A stretch of 64,000 bases of DNA from Bradyrhizobium betae (GCF_008932115.1 NZ_CP044543.1:2232001-2296000); one strand, 5' to 3'. Shown: positions 35,232 through 49,718, counted from the stretch's first letter. A program made the numbers and translations. Notes: generated by a model not told the origin, from the sequence alone.

Positions 35232-35864
35232 CTACCGCGTCTCCAGCATGGCGACGCGGATACCGAGGTAGATGAAGAGGCCGCCGAGCGCGCGGTTAAC
35301 CCACGCGATCGCGCCCTCCGAACTCCGCAGGCGGTGCGCGGCCTTGGCCGCGAACGCCGCCAGCACCAGGCACCATAGCGTCCCCGTGAAGATGAAGATC
35401 AGGCCGAGCGTCAGGAAGGCCAGCGGCTTGTGCGGCGAATCGGCTGCGACGAATTGCGGCAGGAACGCCAGGAAGAACAGCGCGACCTTGGGATTGAGCG
35501 CATTGGTGAAGACACCCTGGAGGAAGACCCTTCGCAGCGAGCTCCGCACCGGCTCGTCGATAGCCGCTGCCAGCACCGGCCGCGACCACAGCATCTGAAG
35601 TCCTGTGACGACCAGATAAGCCGCGCCGACCAGCTTCAGGATCGAGAACGCAGTCGACGAGGCCATCAGCAGGGCCGACAGGCCGATCGCGGCGGCCGCG
35701 ACATGGAAAAAGCAGCCGCAACTGATGCCGAGCGCGGCAGCGGCGCCGCCCCGCCAGCCCATCTGCATGCTGCGTCCGATCACATAGACCGAGTCCGGCC
35801 CCGGCGTGATGTTGAGCAGCAAGCCCGACAGGATGAAGAGCCAGATCTCGTGAATGCCCAGCAT
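35232..35864 (-). CDS. LysE-family amino-acid exporter
   Basis: The 210-residue membrane protein has six hydrophobic helices and the LysE/RhtB motifs LNITPGPDSVYVIGRSM and GVFTNALNPKVALFFLAFLPQF. It probably exports an amino acid or derivative. I chose MLGIHEIW because the helix begins there; an upstream in-frame start would add a polar 19-residue extension. Confidence 0.92.
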   Translation of the reverse strand: MLGIHEIWLFILSGLLLNITPGPDSVYVIGRSMQMGWRGGAAAALGISCGCFFHVAAAAIGLSALLMASSTAFSILKLVGAAYLVVTGLQMLWSRPVLAAAIDEPVRSSLRRVFLQGVFTNALNPKVALFFLAFLPQFVAADSPHKPLAFLTLGLIFIFTGTLWCLVLAAFAAKAAHRLRSSEGAIAWVNRALGGLFIYLGIRVAMLETR

Positions 35865-36110
35865 GTGAGGTGCCCCCGCGGCCCCGCCCCGCCTCTCAAA
35901 GGGCGGGCTTAGTCGGTTCACCCGGCCCCGTCCACCGCCGGATTTGCAGAGGATTTACTTCGAATTTGCAATGCGCATCATACTATCGCTCGGCCGCATC
36001 TGCTCTATAAAGGCAGGGTTCTTGATATGCGGGATTCGAGGCGACTGCCACGCCGTGGCCGGTCCTTGGTCCCTTCCAAGTCTCTTGCAGGTCTCTTGGA
36101 GCCCCGGAAT

Positions 36111-37907
36111 ATGGAAAGACGTCTGGCCGCCATCGTCTGCGCCGATGTCGCCGGCTATTCGCGCATGATGGGCAGCGACGAGGCCGGCACCCATGCCGCC
36201 TTCAAGGCCCACCGCAGCGCGATCCATCCCATCATCCTCAATCACGGCGGCCGGGTCGTCAAAAACACCGGCGACGGCTTCCTGCTCGAGTTCCCCTCGA
36301 TCGTCGGCGCCACCGAGGCGTCGATCGCGATGCAGACGCTGATGGCGGAGCGCAACCACCATCTGCCCGCCGACCGCGCCATGCAGTTCCGGCTCGGCAT
36401 CCATATGGGCGACGTCATCGCCGACGAGGACGAGGTGTTCGGTGACGATGTCAACATTGCCGTCCGCCTCGAAGCCGTGGCGAGCCCCGGCGGCTTCGCG
36501 ATCTCGGCCAAGGCCTACAAGGAGGCCAGCCGACACCTGACCGTGCCGCTGGTCGATGGCGGCAACCATCGCTTCAAGAACATCAAGGACCCGGTCGCGA
36601 TCTGGACCTGGTCTCCGGAGGGCGCACCGGCGCTCGCCCCCGAACTGCGGGAGGCATCCGCGCTCTCGCAGCAGTACCGCACCGCCATCGTCGGCGTGCT
36701 GCCCTTCGCCAATCTCAGCGATGCCCAGGACGAATATTTCTCCGACGGCCTGACCGAGGATTTGATCCACGCGCTGTCGCTGCAATCGTTCTATCGCGTG
36801 CTGAGCCGCAACTCGACCTTCGCCTTCAAGGGCAACAATGTGAGCACCCGGCTGATCGCGCGGGAGATCGACGCCACGTATCTGATCCAGGGATCGGTGC
36901 GGCGGGCCGGAGCCAAGATCCGCGTCACCGCCGAACTGATCGCGCCGGAGACCGGCGAGCAGCTCTGGACCGGCCGCTACGACCGCGACATCGGCGACCT
37001 CTTCGCGATGCAGGACGAGATCACCACCAATCTGTCCGCCGCCATCGCTACCGAGATCGTCCGGGCGGAAGCCTCCGCCCCGGCCCGGCTCTCGACCGAC
37101 GTGACCGCCTGGGACCGCTTCCTCAAGGGGCTGTCGCATTATTACCGGCAGACCAAGGAAGATCTGCACCTCGCCATCGACCTGTTCCGGGAAGCCATCA
37201 AGGTCGACCCCAAACTGTCGATCGCGCACGCCTATCTCGCCACGATCCAGATCCAGAGCATCCAGTTCGGCTGGATCAAGGGCACGCGCGAGATGTGGGC
37301 GGAGGCGATGAAGCTCGCCGAGACCAGCGTGCGGCTCGACCCGCGCTCCTCCTTCGCCTTCTCGATCCTGTCATGGACACATGCCCTGGAGGGGCATTAC
37401 GAGGCTGCGATGGACGCCGCCAAGCGCGCCGTCGCGCTCAACCCCTACGACAACGGCGCACGCGGCGTGCTCGGCATCTGCCATTTCGTCATCGGCGAGC
37501 ACCGCGAGGCGATCGAGCTGTTCTCGATGGCGGCACAGCGCGACAACAGCGACCCGCGCTACCAATGGGCCGCGCTGAACGCTTTCAGCCATTATCTGTT
37601 GGGGCGGTACGACGCGACGCTGTCATGGGCCCGCGAGCAGCTCTACATCAACCCGAACCACATGCAGGCGCTGGCGATCCGCGCCGCGGCGCTGGCACAA
37701 TTGGGCCGCATCGGCGAGGCCACCGAAGCCACCGGCGTGCTGATGGGCCACCACCCGGCCCTGAACGTCGACCGGCACTTGCGCAATTTCCACTGGAAGC
37801 GGCCCGAGGACCTCGCCCATTACCGCGAGGGGCTTCTGAAGGCGGGCGTGCCGCTCGCCAGGCTGACCTTGATCCAGAGCGACGTCAAACGCGCAGCGGA
37901 GTCCTGA
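36111..37907 (+). CDS. Class III adenylate/guanylate cyclase with TolB-like and TPR domains
   Basis: The 598-residue soluble protein begins with a class III cyclase domain (about 1-165; metal aspartates D12 in VCADVAGYSRM and D55 in NTGDGF). A TolB/FlgO-like segment follows (about 190-325; VLPFANLSDAQDEYFSDGLT), then several TPR repeats (about 350-560). This architecture is expanded in Bradyrhizobium and relatives. The start MERRLAAIV has GGAG about 10 nt upstream. The signal it senses is unknown. Confidence 0.9.
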   Translation: MERRLAAIVCADVAGYSRMMGSDEAGTHAAFKAHRSAIHPIILNHGGRVVKNTGDGFLLEFPSIVGATEASIAMQTLMAERNHHLPADRAMQFRLGIHMGDVIADEDEVFGDDVNIAVRLEAVASPGGFAISAKAYKEASRHLTVPLVDGGNHRFKNIKDPVAIWTWSPEGAPALAPELREASALSQQYRTAIVGVLPFANLSDAQDEYFSDGLTEDLIHALSLQSFYRVLSRNSTFAFKGNNVSTRLIAREIDATYLIQGSVRRAGAKIRVTAELIAPETGEQLWTGRYDRDIGDLFAMQDEITTNLSAAIATEIVRAEASAPARLSTDVTAWDRFLKGLSHYYRQTKEDLHLAIDLFREAIKVDPKLSIAHAYLATIQIQSIQFGWIKGTREMWAEAMKLAETSVRLDPRSSFAFSILSWTHALEGHYEAAMDAAKRAVALNPYDNGARGVLGICHFVIGEHREAIELFSMAAQRDNSDPRYQWAALNAFSHYLLGRYDATLSWAREQLYINPNHMQALAIRAAALAQLGRIGEATEATGVLMGHHPALNVDRHLRNFHWKRPEDLAHYREGLLKAGVPLARLTLIQSDVKRAAES

Positions 37908-38093
37908 CAGGCGAGCCGCGGTCCCCGGCAACTCGTCGGTGCCCTCTGGCCTGCTTTTGTTGACAGGACAGTGAATTCAGCCACACTTCGTTACACGCTG
38001 AAGTAGTATAGCTTGCTGCCGGTTTGTTAGGACTTTCCGCGCTTGATCGGCGCGCCTGCATTTGACGATTCGCCGTTTTCAGGATTTTGGGCC

Positions 38094-40850
38094 ATGACCG
38101 ACCCCGCCTCGAAGCCCCCTTTCGATCCCTCGATCCAGGTCTCGCCGAACAATCCCTGTCCGTTCCTGCGCGGCCTCGTCGGCGAAGGCTTCGTCGACGG
38201 CGGCACCGTCCCGCTCGGCAAGCTGTCGGAGACGATTGCGAATGCGACCGGCGAGACCGGGCTGAAGAAGGCATTCGCCCGTCTCCAGGTCCGCGGCGTG
38301 GCGCTCATCGCCAACGGTCTCGGTCACATCCTCAAGAGCATCTTCTCGGGCGCGCAGCTCGACGCGCTGCGCGGCGGCCCGCTCGACAAGCTCGGCGCCG
38401 GCTCGCGCATCCTCGGCGTCGACGGCAAGGTCAATGAGGGCGAGATCAAGCGGCTCGAGAGCTTCGGCCGGACTTACCAGGATCCGAACAGCGGCGGCAC
38501 CGAGCCCGGCCTCAATGCCGCGGAAATCCAGACCTTCATGCGCGACAACCTGAAGCGCGCCGGCAGCGCCGCGCGGTGGTACTACCCGCTGCTGATGAAA
38601 TTCGAATGGCCGATACTCCTGAAGATCATCGGCAAGGGCGAAGGCGAGAACCGCTATCTCGGCGTCGCCGACGTGCGCACGCTGTTCAACGAGCGCCAAT
38701 TCCCCGCCCGCATCAACCAGCGGCTGGTGTCGCAGCCAGTGCCGTCCACCTGCCAGCGCGTGGCATGGGGAGCCGCCAAGCTTCTGGCTCTGCTCGTCGC
38801 CATCGGTCTCGCCCTCCTGGTCGCAGTCGCCGAATTCCCCAACCAGGTCCGCGCGATGCTGCCGCAGAAGGGAATCCTCGTAAACCTTCTGCCGCCGCCC
38901 TTGCCGAAGCTCCCGGAAACGACAGCCGCGTTCTGGCTCGAGCAGAACTGGTCGCTGAAGGACCGGCACTGGTTCCATCATGCCAGCCAGGGCACTGCGA
39001 CCTTCCCGGTGCCCTATGAATGGTTCATGGCGCTGGAGCAGCCGCGGCTGCATCTGTTCTCGCGGCCCGGCATGATGAAGGACAGCGCCTATCTCGAACG
39101 CTTCGGCTTCATTCCGAGCCCGCAATCGATCCAGACCGACCCCACGACGCTGCGCCGCTATGGCTACGCCAATGTCTATGAGACGACGCAGGCATCGGAC
39201 TGGTCGACGCGATGGACTCCCGCGGAGAACGTCGACGGCCTGCCGGTCGGCTTCGCACGGATGACCGGCGTCACCGATCCCGCGACCGGCGGTCGCGAGC
39301 AGGACAAGATCGGGCTGACCTGCGCGGCCTGCCATACCGGCCAGATCCACTACAAGGGCATCGACGTCCGCTTCGACGGCGGCCCGGCCATGACCGACCT
39401 GAAGAAACTCGAGCTCTCCACCGGCCTGTCGATCGCCTACACGCTGTATGTGCCATTTCGCTTCCAGCGCTTTGCCGATCGCGTGCTCGGACCCGAGGCC
39501 GGCAAGGCGGACCGCGACGCGCTCAAGCAGAAGCTCAGTGCGATCGGCAATTTCCTGATCGATTGGGCCAAGAATTACGGCAAGACGATCGAAGGCAAGA
39601 AGACCTGGGACGGCAAGCAGCAGCGGGACACCGAGGAAGGCTTCGGCCGCCTCGACGCCCTCAATCGCATCGGCAACCAGGTGTTCTCGCAGGACTTCGC
39701 GCTCAGCGGGGTCAAGGGCTTCGAGAAGAACCTGCATGCCCAGGACGCGCCGGTCAGCTATCCCGCGATCTGGACCGTGCCGTGGTTCAAGTTCGCGCAG
39801 TACGACGCCTCGATCGAGCAGCCGCTGATCCGCAATGCCGGCGAAGCGCTCGGCGTCACGGCGCTGCTCAACCTGTCCGACGCTTATCCGGAGGACAGGC
39901 TTTGGCGGTCGTCGGTTCATATCAACACCATCGGCTGGATCGAGGACATGCTCAGGGGCCCCGATCCGTTCAAGGCGGCCAAGCCGGAGTTCGGCGGCCT
40001 GCTGTCGCCAAAATGGCCGTCGCAGATTCTCGGCGACGCCTGGAGGATCGATCAGAAGAAGGCTGATAATGGCCGCAAGATCTACACCGAGATGTGCTCG
40101 GGATGTCATCTGCCGGCCGTCAACACCGACGCTTTCTGGTCTTCAGGGCATTGGGAGCCGAGCGGCGACAGCAAGGTGCTGAACGCGGTGACGATCCCCA
40201 CCGACGAGATCAAGACGGATCCCGAGCAGTCGATGGTGCTCGGCACCAGGACCGTCGACGTGCCCGGCTTCCTGAAGGTGAACACGGCCGACCTCAAGAC
40301 CTGGTGGCAATGCGACGGCTCGACGGCGAGCTCGCCGACCGAGATGTCATATGCGCTCGGCCTCATGACGGTGGTCGATCTCGTCGCCCGCAAGTGGATG
40401 GACGACGACAAGATTCCGGACGTCGAGCGGGCAAAGCTGTGGAATCTCGCGCGCAAGAACTGCCCCAATCCGGCGCCCGGCCCCCGCTATCGCGCGCGGC
40501 CGCTGAACGGGATCTGGGCCACTGCACCCTATCTGCACAACGGCTCGGTACCGTCGCTCTACTGGCTGCTGAAGCCAGCAAGCGAGCGTCCGCAGAAATT
40601 CTGCATGGGCCGCCGCGACTATGATCCCGTCACCGTCGGCTTTGCCGTCACCGCCGACGAGCGCTGCAAGACGGGCGAGACGCAGTTTTCGACGACGGGA
40701 TCCGACGGCAAGCCGCTCCAGGGCAACAGCGTGCTCGGCCATTCCTTCGAACGCAAGCCGGGCGAGGAAAGACGCCCCGGCGTCATCGGCCGCGAATTCA
40801 AGAACGACGACGAGCGCTACGAGTTGATCGAGTATCTGAAGACGCTGTAG
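38094..40850 (+). CDS. Membrane-anchored di-haem RoxA/MauG-like protein with N-terminal peroxidase-2-like domain
   Basis: The 918-residue protein has three parts. Residues 15-210 begin NPCPFLRGLVGEGFVDGG and end VADVRTLFNERQFP, which recall the Cys-Pro start and C-terminal edge of haem-thiolate peroxidases (Peroxidase_2), but the acid-base Glu-His-Asp motif is not evident. A TM helix spans about 225-247. Residues 270-918 form a RoxA/MauG-like di-haem cytochrome c with CAACH (410-414) and CSGCH (668-672) and the typical ATAPYLHNGSVPSLYWLL. The di-haem part should be periplasmic and the N-terminal part cytoplasmic. Oxygenase or peroxidase activity is plausible; the substrate is unknown. The N-terminal assignment is tentative. 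Confidence 0.8.
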   Translation: MTDPASKPPFDPSIQVSPNNPCPFLRGLVGEGFVDGGTVPLGKLSETIANATGETGLKKAFARLQVRGVALIANGLGHILKSIFSGAQLDALRGGPLDKLGAGSRILGVDGKVNEGEIKRLESFGRTYQDPNSGGTEPGLNAAEIQTFMRDNLKRAGSAARWYYPLLMKFEWPILLKIIGKGEGENRYLGVADVRTLFNERQFPARINQRLVSQPVPSTCQRVAWGAAKLLALLVAIGLALLVAVAEFPNQVRAMLPQKGILVNLLPPPLPKLPETTAAFWLEQNWSLKDRHWFHHASQGTATFPVPYEWFMALEQPRLHLFSRPGMMKDSAYLERFGFIPSPQSIQTDPTTLRRYGYANVYETTQASDWSTRWTPAENVDGLPVGFARMTGVTDPATGGREQDKIGLTCAACHTGQIHYKGIDVRFDGGPAMTDLKKLELSTGLSIAYTLYVPFRFQRFADRVLGPEAGKADRDALKQKLSAIGNFLIDWAKNYGKTIEGKKTWDGKQQRDTEEGFGRLDALNRIGNQVFSQDFALSGVKGFEKNLHAQDAPVSYPAIWTVPWFKFAQYDASIEQPLIRNAGEALGVTALLNLSDAYPEDRLWRSSVHINTIGWIEDMLRGPDPFKAAKPEFGGLLSPKWPSQILGDAWRIDQKKADNGRKIYTEMCSGCHLPAVNTDAFWSSGHWEPSGDSKVLNAVTIPTDEIKTDPEQSMVLGTRTVDVPGFLKVNTADLKTWWQCDGSTASSPTEMSYALGLMTVVDLVARKWMDDDKIPDVERAKLWNLARKNCPNPAPGPRYRARPLNGIWATAPYLHNGSVPSLYWLLKPASERPQKFCMGRRDYDPVTVGFAVTADERCKTGETQFSTTGSDGKPLQGNSVLGHSFERKPGEERRPGVIGREFKNDDERYELIEYLKTL

Positions 40851-40864
40851 CCAAAGCCCTCATC

Positions 40865-40893
40865 GTCATGGCCGGGCTTGTCCCGGCCATGAC
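40865..40893. repeat. Short family-C palindrome
   Basis: GTCATGGCCGGG-CTTGT-CCCGGCCATGAC is a perfect 12-bp stem with a 5-nt loop, one arm pair of the longer family-C repeat. It fills the gap between convergent genes and may stop transcription from both. Confidence 0.8.
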
Positions 40894-40924
40894 GAGTTTG
40901 CGGCTCTGTCCGCAATACAAACTC

Positions 40925-41872
40925 TCACTTGAACAGCGGCGTGCCCGGCACGAAGGCATCGAAGGCGGCCCAGAACTGGGAGCGGTAGCGGTCCTGCTCC
41001 TGGAGGATCTCGTGCTTGGCGCCGGCGATCACCAGATGAGAGCCGGCGCGCAAATGATAGGCGAACTCCTCGATCGCCGCGGTCGAGACCACGGTGTCGT
41101 TGGACGCCGCCAGCATCAGGATCGGCTGGCGGATCTCGGAGGGGTAGTGAGTGCCCTTGAAGGTGTGCATCGCGCGGAAGGCGGTATCGGCCCAGGCGAC
41201 CGTCGGTGACGCCAGCCCGAGCGTCGGATCCTCCTCCAGGATCGCGGCGTTGCGCGCATAGCGCACGGGATCGCTGGTCAGGGGATTGTTGATGAAGGGG
41301 TTGAGCCCGGTGATCTGGTCGCTGCCGCCGGGGACATAGCGGCCGCCCATTCCCATCAGGCGCATCGTCTTCAAAATCGCCCGCGCCGGCAACGAGGTGG
41401 CGCGGCCGGGCAGGTCGATCATCGGCGCCGTCAGCACCATGCGGTCGAACCAGCGCTTGCCGGCATGCGCCACCCGCAGCAGCACGGTGCCCCCCATGGA
41501 ATGGGCGAGCGCGAAAAAGGGCGGCGGGCAATCCGGCAGCACCACCTGCTGCACGAAGGTCTCGACGTCGATCTCGAAATCGGAGAAGTCGCGCACATAG
41601 CCCTTGCGCGGATCGCGCAGGCGGCGCGAGGAATGGCCCTGCCCGCGCCAGTCGATCATCGCCACCGCAAAGCCGCGGTCGCGCAGGTCGCGGACGGTCT
41701 CGAAATATTTCTCGATCTGCTCGCTGCGCCCGGTGAAGACGCAGACCGTTCCCTTGCGGCCCGCCGGCGGCGCCCAGCGCGCAAAGCGCAGCTCGACGCC
41801 GTCGGGCGTCTTGATGGTGCCGCTGACGACGTCTTCGGGGACGGGATTGGAGGGAATCGAGATCAGCGTCAT
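40925..41872 (-). CDS. Alpha/beta hydrolase, lysophospholipase/monoacylglycerol lipase-like
   Basis: The 315-residue protein has the nucleophile elbow AHSMGG with S125, DWRGQGHSSR typical of the monoglyceride lipase/lysophospholipase L2 (PldB) group, a lid region, the acid Asp in AASNDTVVS and the His in AGAKHEIL. No signal peptide is seen. It probably hydrolyses a monoacyl lipid. The start MTLISIPSN was chosen because the longer frame is unlike the family. Confidence 0.88.
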   Translation of the reverse strand: MTLISIPSNPVPEDVVSGTIKTPDGVELRFARWAPPAGRKGTVCVFTGRSEQIEKYFETVRDLRDRGFAVAMIDWRGQGHSSRRLRDPRKGYVRDFSDFEIDVETFVQQVVLPDCPPPFFALAHSMGGTVLLRVAHAGKRWFDRMVLTAPMIDLPGRATSLPARAILKTMRLMGMGGRYVPGGSDQITGLNPFINNPLTSDPVRYARNAAILEEDPTLGLASPTVAWADTAFRAMHTFKGTHYPSEIRQPILMLAASNDTVVSTAAIEEFAYHLRAGSHLVIAGAKHEILQEQDRYRSQFWAAFDAFVPGTPLFK

Positions 41873-42024
41873 TGGGCGCAAAGTGCTGAAAATCAAGGGG
41901 CGGGAGCGCCGAAAAGGCGCAAATTGCCGCCCTCTTGAACGCAGTGTCCCTGAACCCATATCACCATGGTGCAGGCCGCTACCAGTGTTTCGGACCCGGA
42001 ACATCAGGCTGCACACAGACGAAA

Positions 42025-42081
42025 GCCCGGCCCGATTGGCGGGCGGGTTAGCGAACAGTCGCTCAACGGAGGACTTGAACC
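42025..42081 (+). promoter_or_regulatory. ROSE-like RNA thermometer in the hsp20 leader
   Basis: Just before the hsp20 ATG, GTCGCTC (42058-42064) pairs with GAGGAC (42069-42074) around an AACG loop with one bulged G, masking the GGAGG ribosome site (42068-42072). The UCGCU strand facing the Shine-Dalgarno with a bulged G is the hallmark of ROSE elements, which open on heat shock. A second GC stem (GCCCG/CGGGC, about 42025-42045) lies upstream. Confidence 0.7.
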
Positions 42082-42551
42082 ATGCGTACCTACGATCTCA
42101 CCCCCTTCTACCGTTCCACCGTCGGCTTCGACCGCCTCTTCAACCTGCTCGACCAGGCCGGTTCGGACGGCAGCCCCGGTTACCCCCCTACAATATCGAG
42201 CGTACCGGCGAGAATACCTACCGCATCACCGTCGCGGTCTCGGGTTTCGCCAAGGATGAGCTCTCCCTCGTCGCGAAGGAAAACACGCTGACGATCAAGG
42301 GCGAGAAAGTCGCAAACGAGAACAGCAAGGCCGAAGTGCTCTACCGCGGCATTGCCGCGCGCGCCTTCGAACGCGCCTTCCAGCTTGCCGACTTCGTGCA
42401 GGTGAAGGACGCTTCGCTCGAGAACGGGCTGCTTCACGTCGACCTCGTACGCGAGATTCCCGAAGCCAAGAAGCCGCGTCAGATCGCGATCAACGTTGGC
42501 GCGCCGAAGGCGCAGGTGATCGAGAACTCGGCCGCGCAAGTCGCCGCGTAA
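42082..42551 (+). pseudogene. Small heat-shock protein Hsp20, frameshifted
   Basis: The N-terminus MRTYDLTPFYRSTVGFDRLF and the alpha-crystallin domain (YNIERTGENTYRITVAVSGF onward, with the IAARAFERAFQL and ENGLLHVDLVREIP strands) are both intact but lie in different frames. One base is missing in the C6 run at 42183-42188. Restoring C7 gives GYPPYNIE and a normal 156-residue chaperone. The Class A rhizobial HspA-type sequence, the ROSE leader and the terminator suggest a gene that works or did so recently; sequencing error is possible. Confidence 0.85.
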
Positions 42552-42579
42552 AGTACGCTCGCCACTTCCAGGTTGCGAA

Positions 42580-42610
42580 AACGCCCCGGTGCCCCGGGGC
42601 GTTTTTTTTG
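42580..42610 (+). terminator. Rho-independent terminator after hsp20
   Basis: AACGCCCCGG, a TGCC loop and CCGGGGCGTT form a 10-bp stem followed by a run of Ts. It lies about 30 bp past the hsp20 stop. Confidence 0.9.
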
Positions 42611-42842
42611 CATGTTCAATCGCTGGCTCACGAACAGCCGCGAGTCGTCGGCTGGTTTTCGGTTGAACTGGAAATACGGTTTCGGGTCTCTCGTTCTACC
42701 GTGCCCACGCACTGCGTAAATCGCCTGCGCGCCTTGCGGCGCCTGATCAGGACGTTTGTCACGGATCAGTGACCGAGCGTAACGCCGCCGCCCAGCGCCT
42801 CGTCCTTTGGATATCGAACCCAAAACAAGACGGAGAACGATC

Positions 42843-43613
42843 ATGACTTTCTGGCGCAGCCTTTTCGTCGCCGCGAGCCTGCTGGCGGCCCCTCTCAGCC
42901 TCGCTCACGCGCAGACGCCGCAGACCGTGAAGGCCAGGAACGTCGTACTGGTGCACGGCGCCTGGGCCGACGGCTCGAGCTGGTCGGAGGTGATCCCGAT
43001 CCTCCAGGCCGCCGGCCTCAACGTCACTGCCGTTCAAAACCCGCTCGGCTCGCTCGCCGAGTCGGTCGAGGCGACCAAGCGCGCGCTGGCCGAGCAGGAT
43101 GGACCGACCGTGCTGGTCGCGCATTCCTGGGGCGGCACGGTGATCAGCCAGGTCGGCACCGACCCGAAGGTCAGCGGCCTCGTCTACATCGCCGCGCGTG
43201 CGCCCGACGCGAACGAGGATTTCGTCGCGCTGTCGAAGCAGTTTCCGGCGGGACCGGCGCGCGCCGGTATCGTCGAGCGCGACGGCTTCACCAAACTCTC
43301 GGAAGATGCCTTCCTGAAATATTTCGCCAATGGCGTCACTCCGGAACGCGCCAAGGCGCTCTATGCCGTGCAATGGCCGACGGCAGCTTCGATCTTTGCC
43401 GGCCGCACCACTGAGGCCGCGTGGCATTCGAAGCCGAGCTGGTACGCGGTCTCGAAGAACGACGGCACCATCAATCCGGATTTCGAGCGCTTCCTGGCCA
43501 AGCGCATGAACGCGACCACGGTCGAGCTCGATGCCGGCCACCTCTCGCTGGTGTCGCATCCGAAGGATGTGGCGAATCTGATCCTGGAAGCGGCGGGGTA
43601 TCCGCGGAGCTGA
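42843..43613 (+). CDS. Secreted alpha/beta hydrolase (salicylate-esterase/HNL-like)
   Basis: The 256-residue protein has a signal peptide (about 1-23, cleaved near AHA-QT), the oxyanion segment VVLVHGAWADGSSW, the nucleophile S95 in VAHSWGGT, and a catalytic His in DAGHLSLVSHP. It resembles plant-type esterase/hydroxynitrile-lyase alpha/beta hydrolases that are common in soil bacteria. It lies alone with its own terminator. Substrate unknown. Confidence 0.9.
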   Translation: MTFWRSLFVAASLLAAPLSLAHAQTPQTVKARNVVLVHGAWADGSSWSEVIPILQAAGLNVTAVQNPLGSLAESVEATKRALAEQDGPTVLVAHSWGGTVISQVGTDPKVSGLVYIAARAPDANEDFVALSKQFPAGPARAGIVERDGFTKLSEDAFLKYFANGVTPERAKALYAVQWPTAASIFAGRTTEAAWHSKPSWYAVSKNDGTINPDFERFLAKRMNATTVELDAGHLSLVSHPKDVANLILEAAGYPRS

Positions 43614-43636
43614 GCGGCAATCGCCTTCATGAAAAG

Positions 43637-43663
43637 GCGCCCGAGATGTTCGGGCGCTTTTTT
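43637..43663 (+). terminator. Rho-independent terminator after the alpha/beta hydrolase
   Basis: GCGCCCGA, a 5-nt loop and TCGGGCGC form an 8-bp stem followed by TTTTTT, 23 bp past the stop codon. Confidence 0.9.
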
Positions 43664-43753
43664 GTTTGCTCAGGCCTGTCCCCGGTGTGGTCCGTGCGAA
43701 CGCAGGGACGACAGCGTTGGTGTGGTTAGCGCCGTCGCATCAAACGAGCAGAG

Positions 43754-44485
43754 CTAATCCAGCCCCTGCGCCGCCGGCATCTCCTGCGTCGGCAAAATCG
43801 TGGGCGCGGGCCTGGCCTGGCCGACTGTCGGTGCAGCCGCCTCGGCCGGCTTTGCCTGCACGGCGGCCGTTTGCTGCGCGGGCTCGGCCGGCCTTGCCGC
43901 CGCGACCGGCGCCTCGCTGCGCGGCGGGGCGGCCTTGGGCAGCGGCACGGCGCGGCTGGCGACGTGCGGGATCGGGGCAGGCGGACGCGGCGGACCGCCG
44001 CGGACCATGGTGGGCGGCGGCAGCGCGCTTTGCGGTCCGTAAGGCGCCACCGCGCGCTCCTCGAAGGCGGGGGCCATGCCGTAGGCGTCGGCGGCCGGCA
44101 TGAAGCGCAAGATTCTCCCGTCGCGGGCGTCGATCACGAGCCGGCCGTCGTCGCCGCGCCGGTCGATCACGGCAATGGTGTAGACGCTGCCGCGCAGGCG
44201 CGGGATGCCGAGCGGCGAAAAGCCGTTGTCGCGCAACACGGCGTAGACCTCGGTCGATGGCAGCAGCGCCGGGGCCGGGCCGCGCTCCTCATAGCCATAG
44301 CCGTAGCGCGGCTGGGGTGGCGGCGCGGCCTCCGGCGGCGCATAGGGCCCGTCGAAATCCGACACGGCGATTGCAGCCCCGCCCAAAATACCGTTCGCCG
44401 GGACTCGCGCGAGAATCTGCGCTTGAGCCGCGGTCGCGGCCAGCGCCAGCGCGGCGGCGGCCACACATCCTGTGAAAAACTTCAT
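43754..44485 (-). CDS. Exported Pro/Ala-rich protein with a PepSY-like segment
   Basis: The 243-residue protein has a signal peptide (MKFFTGCVAAAALALA, cleaved near AAQAQ). A central segment (about 75-135) includes VLRDNGFSPLGIPRLRGSVY and VIDARDGRILRF, like a PepSY-type fold. The C-terminal half is low-complexity Pro/Ala/Arg, perhaps periplasmic spacer. AGGAG lies 10 nt before this ATG; an upstream GTG sits too close to it. Function unknown. Confidence 0.7.
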   Translation of the reverse strand: MKFFTGCVAAAALALAATAAQAQILARVPANGILGGAAIAVSDFDGPYAPPEAAPPPQPRYGYGYEERGPAPALLPSTEVYAVLRDNGFSPLGIPRLRGSVYTIAVIDRRGDDGRLVIDARDGRILRFMPAADAYGMAPAFEERAVAPYGPQSALPPPTMVRGGPPRPPAPIPHVASRAVPLPKAAPPRSEAPVAAARPAEPAQQTAAVQAKPAEAAAPTVGQARPAPTILPTQEMPAAQGLD

Positions 44486-44975
44486 GGTCGGCACGCTCCT
44501 GTCAGACCCCCGAATGCCTCGCGCGCTTTCGCTTCTTGCGGCGTGACGCGCCTTTCGAAGGGCCGATCCGAAGCTTCAATTGAGAATTCGGCGTCGGCAG
44601 GGCCGGATCAGGGCGCGTTTGCTTCAAAACGGGGGCCGCGCAACTTTCGGAAAGCGATTGATTGACAGATCGGGAATCGGGACTTTCGCGCGCTTGTGTG
44701 ATAGACAAAAATTTGGCAAGGTGATCGTTAGGACAGGATGACTGTCTCAATTTTGCTTGCGGTTCCGGCATAGGGATTGCAACGAAAGTCGGTGCTCTCG
44801 AGCACCAGGAAGGCAACAGGCAAAGCCGTTCTCGGGGACGAAGAACGCCTAGCTTGGCTTTAAGAAAATGCGGCTCGCAGCGGACGAGCGGTGACCCAGA
44901 AGCGGGTGCCGCGGAACGCCCAAGGTGCGCCGAAGAGAGCGGTGAGGCAGCTTGCCGCATGGAGAGGACGAGGAC
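44486..44975. other. Divergent intergenic region before gltB
   Basis: No supported gene is seen in 490 bp. It must hold the gltB promoter, but I find no convincing sigma-54 or operator motif. An AT-richer part lies at 44690-44770. Confidence 0.5.
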
Positions 44976-49709
<4,734 letters not shown>

Positions 49710-49718
49710 GGCAACAAG

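Noticed and set aside
38079..40109. A 676-codon minus-strand frame
   Set aside because: It is antisense to the di-haem protein gene and has only low-complexity charged sequence.
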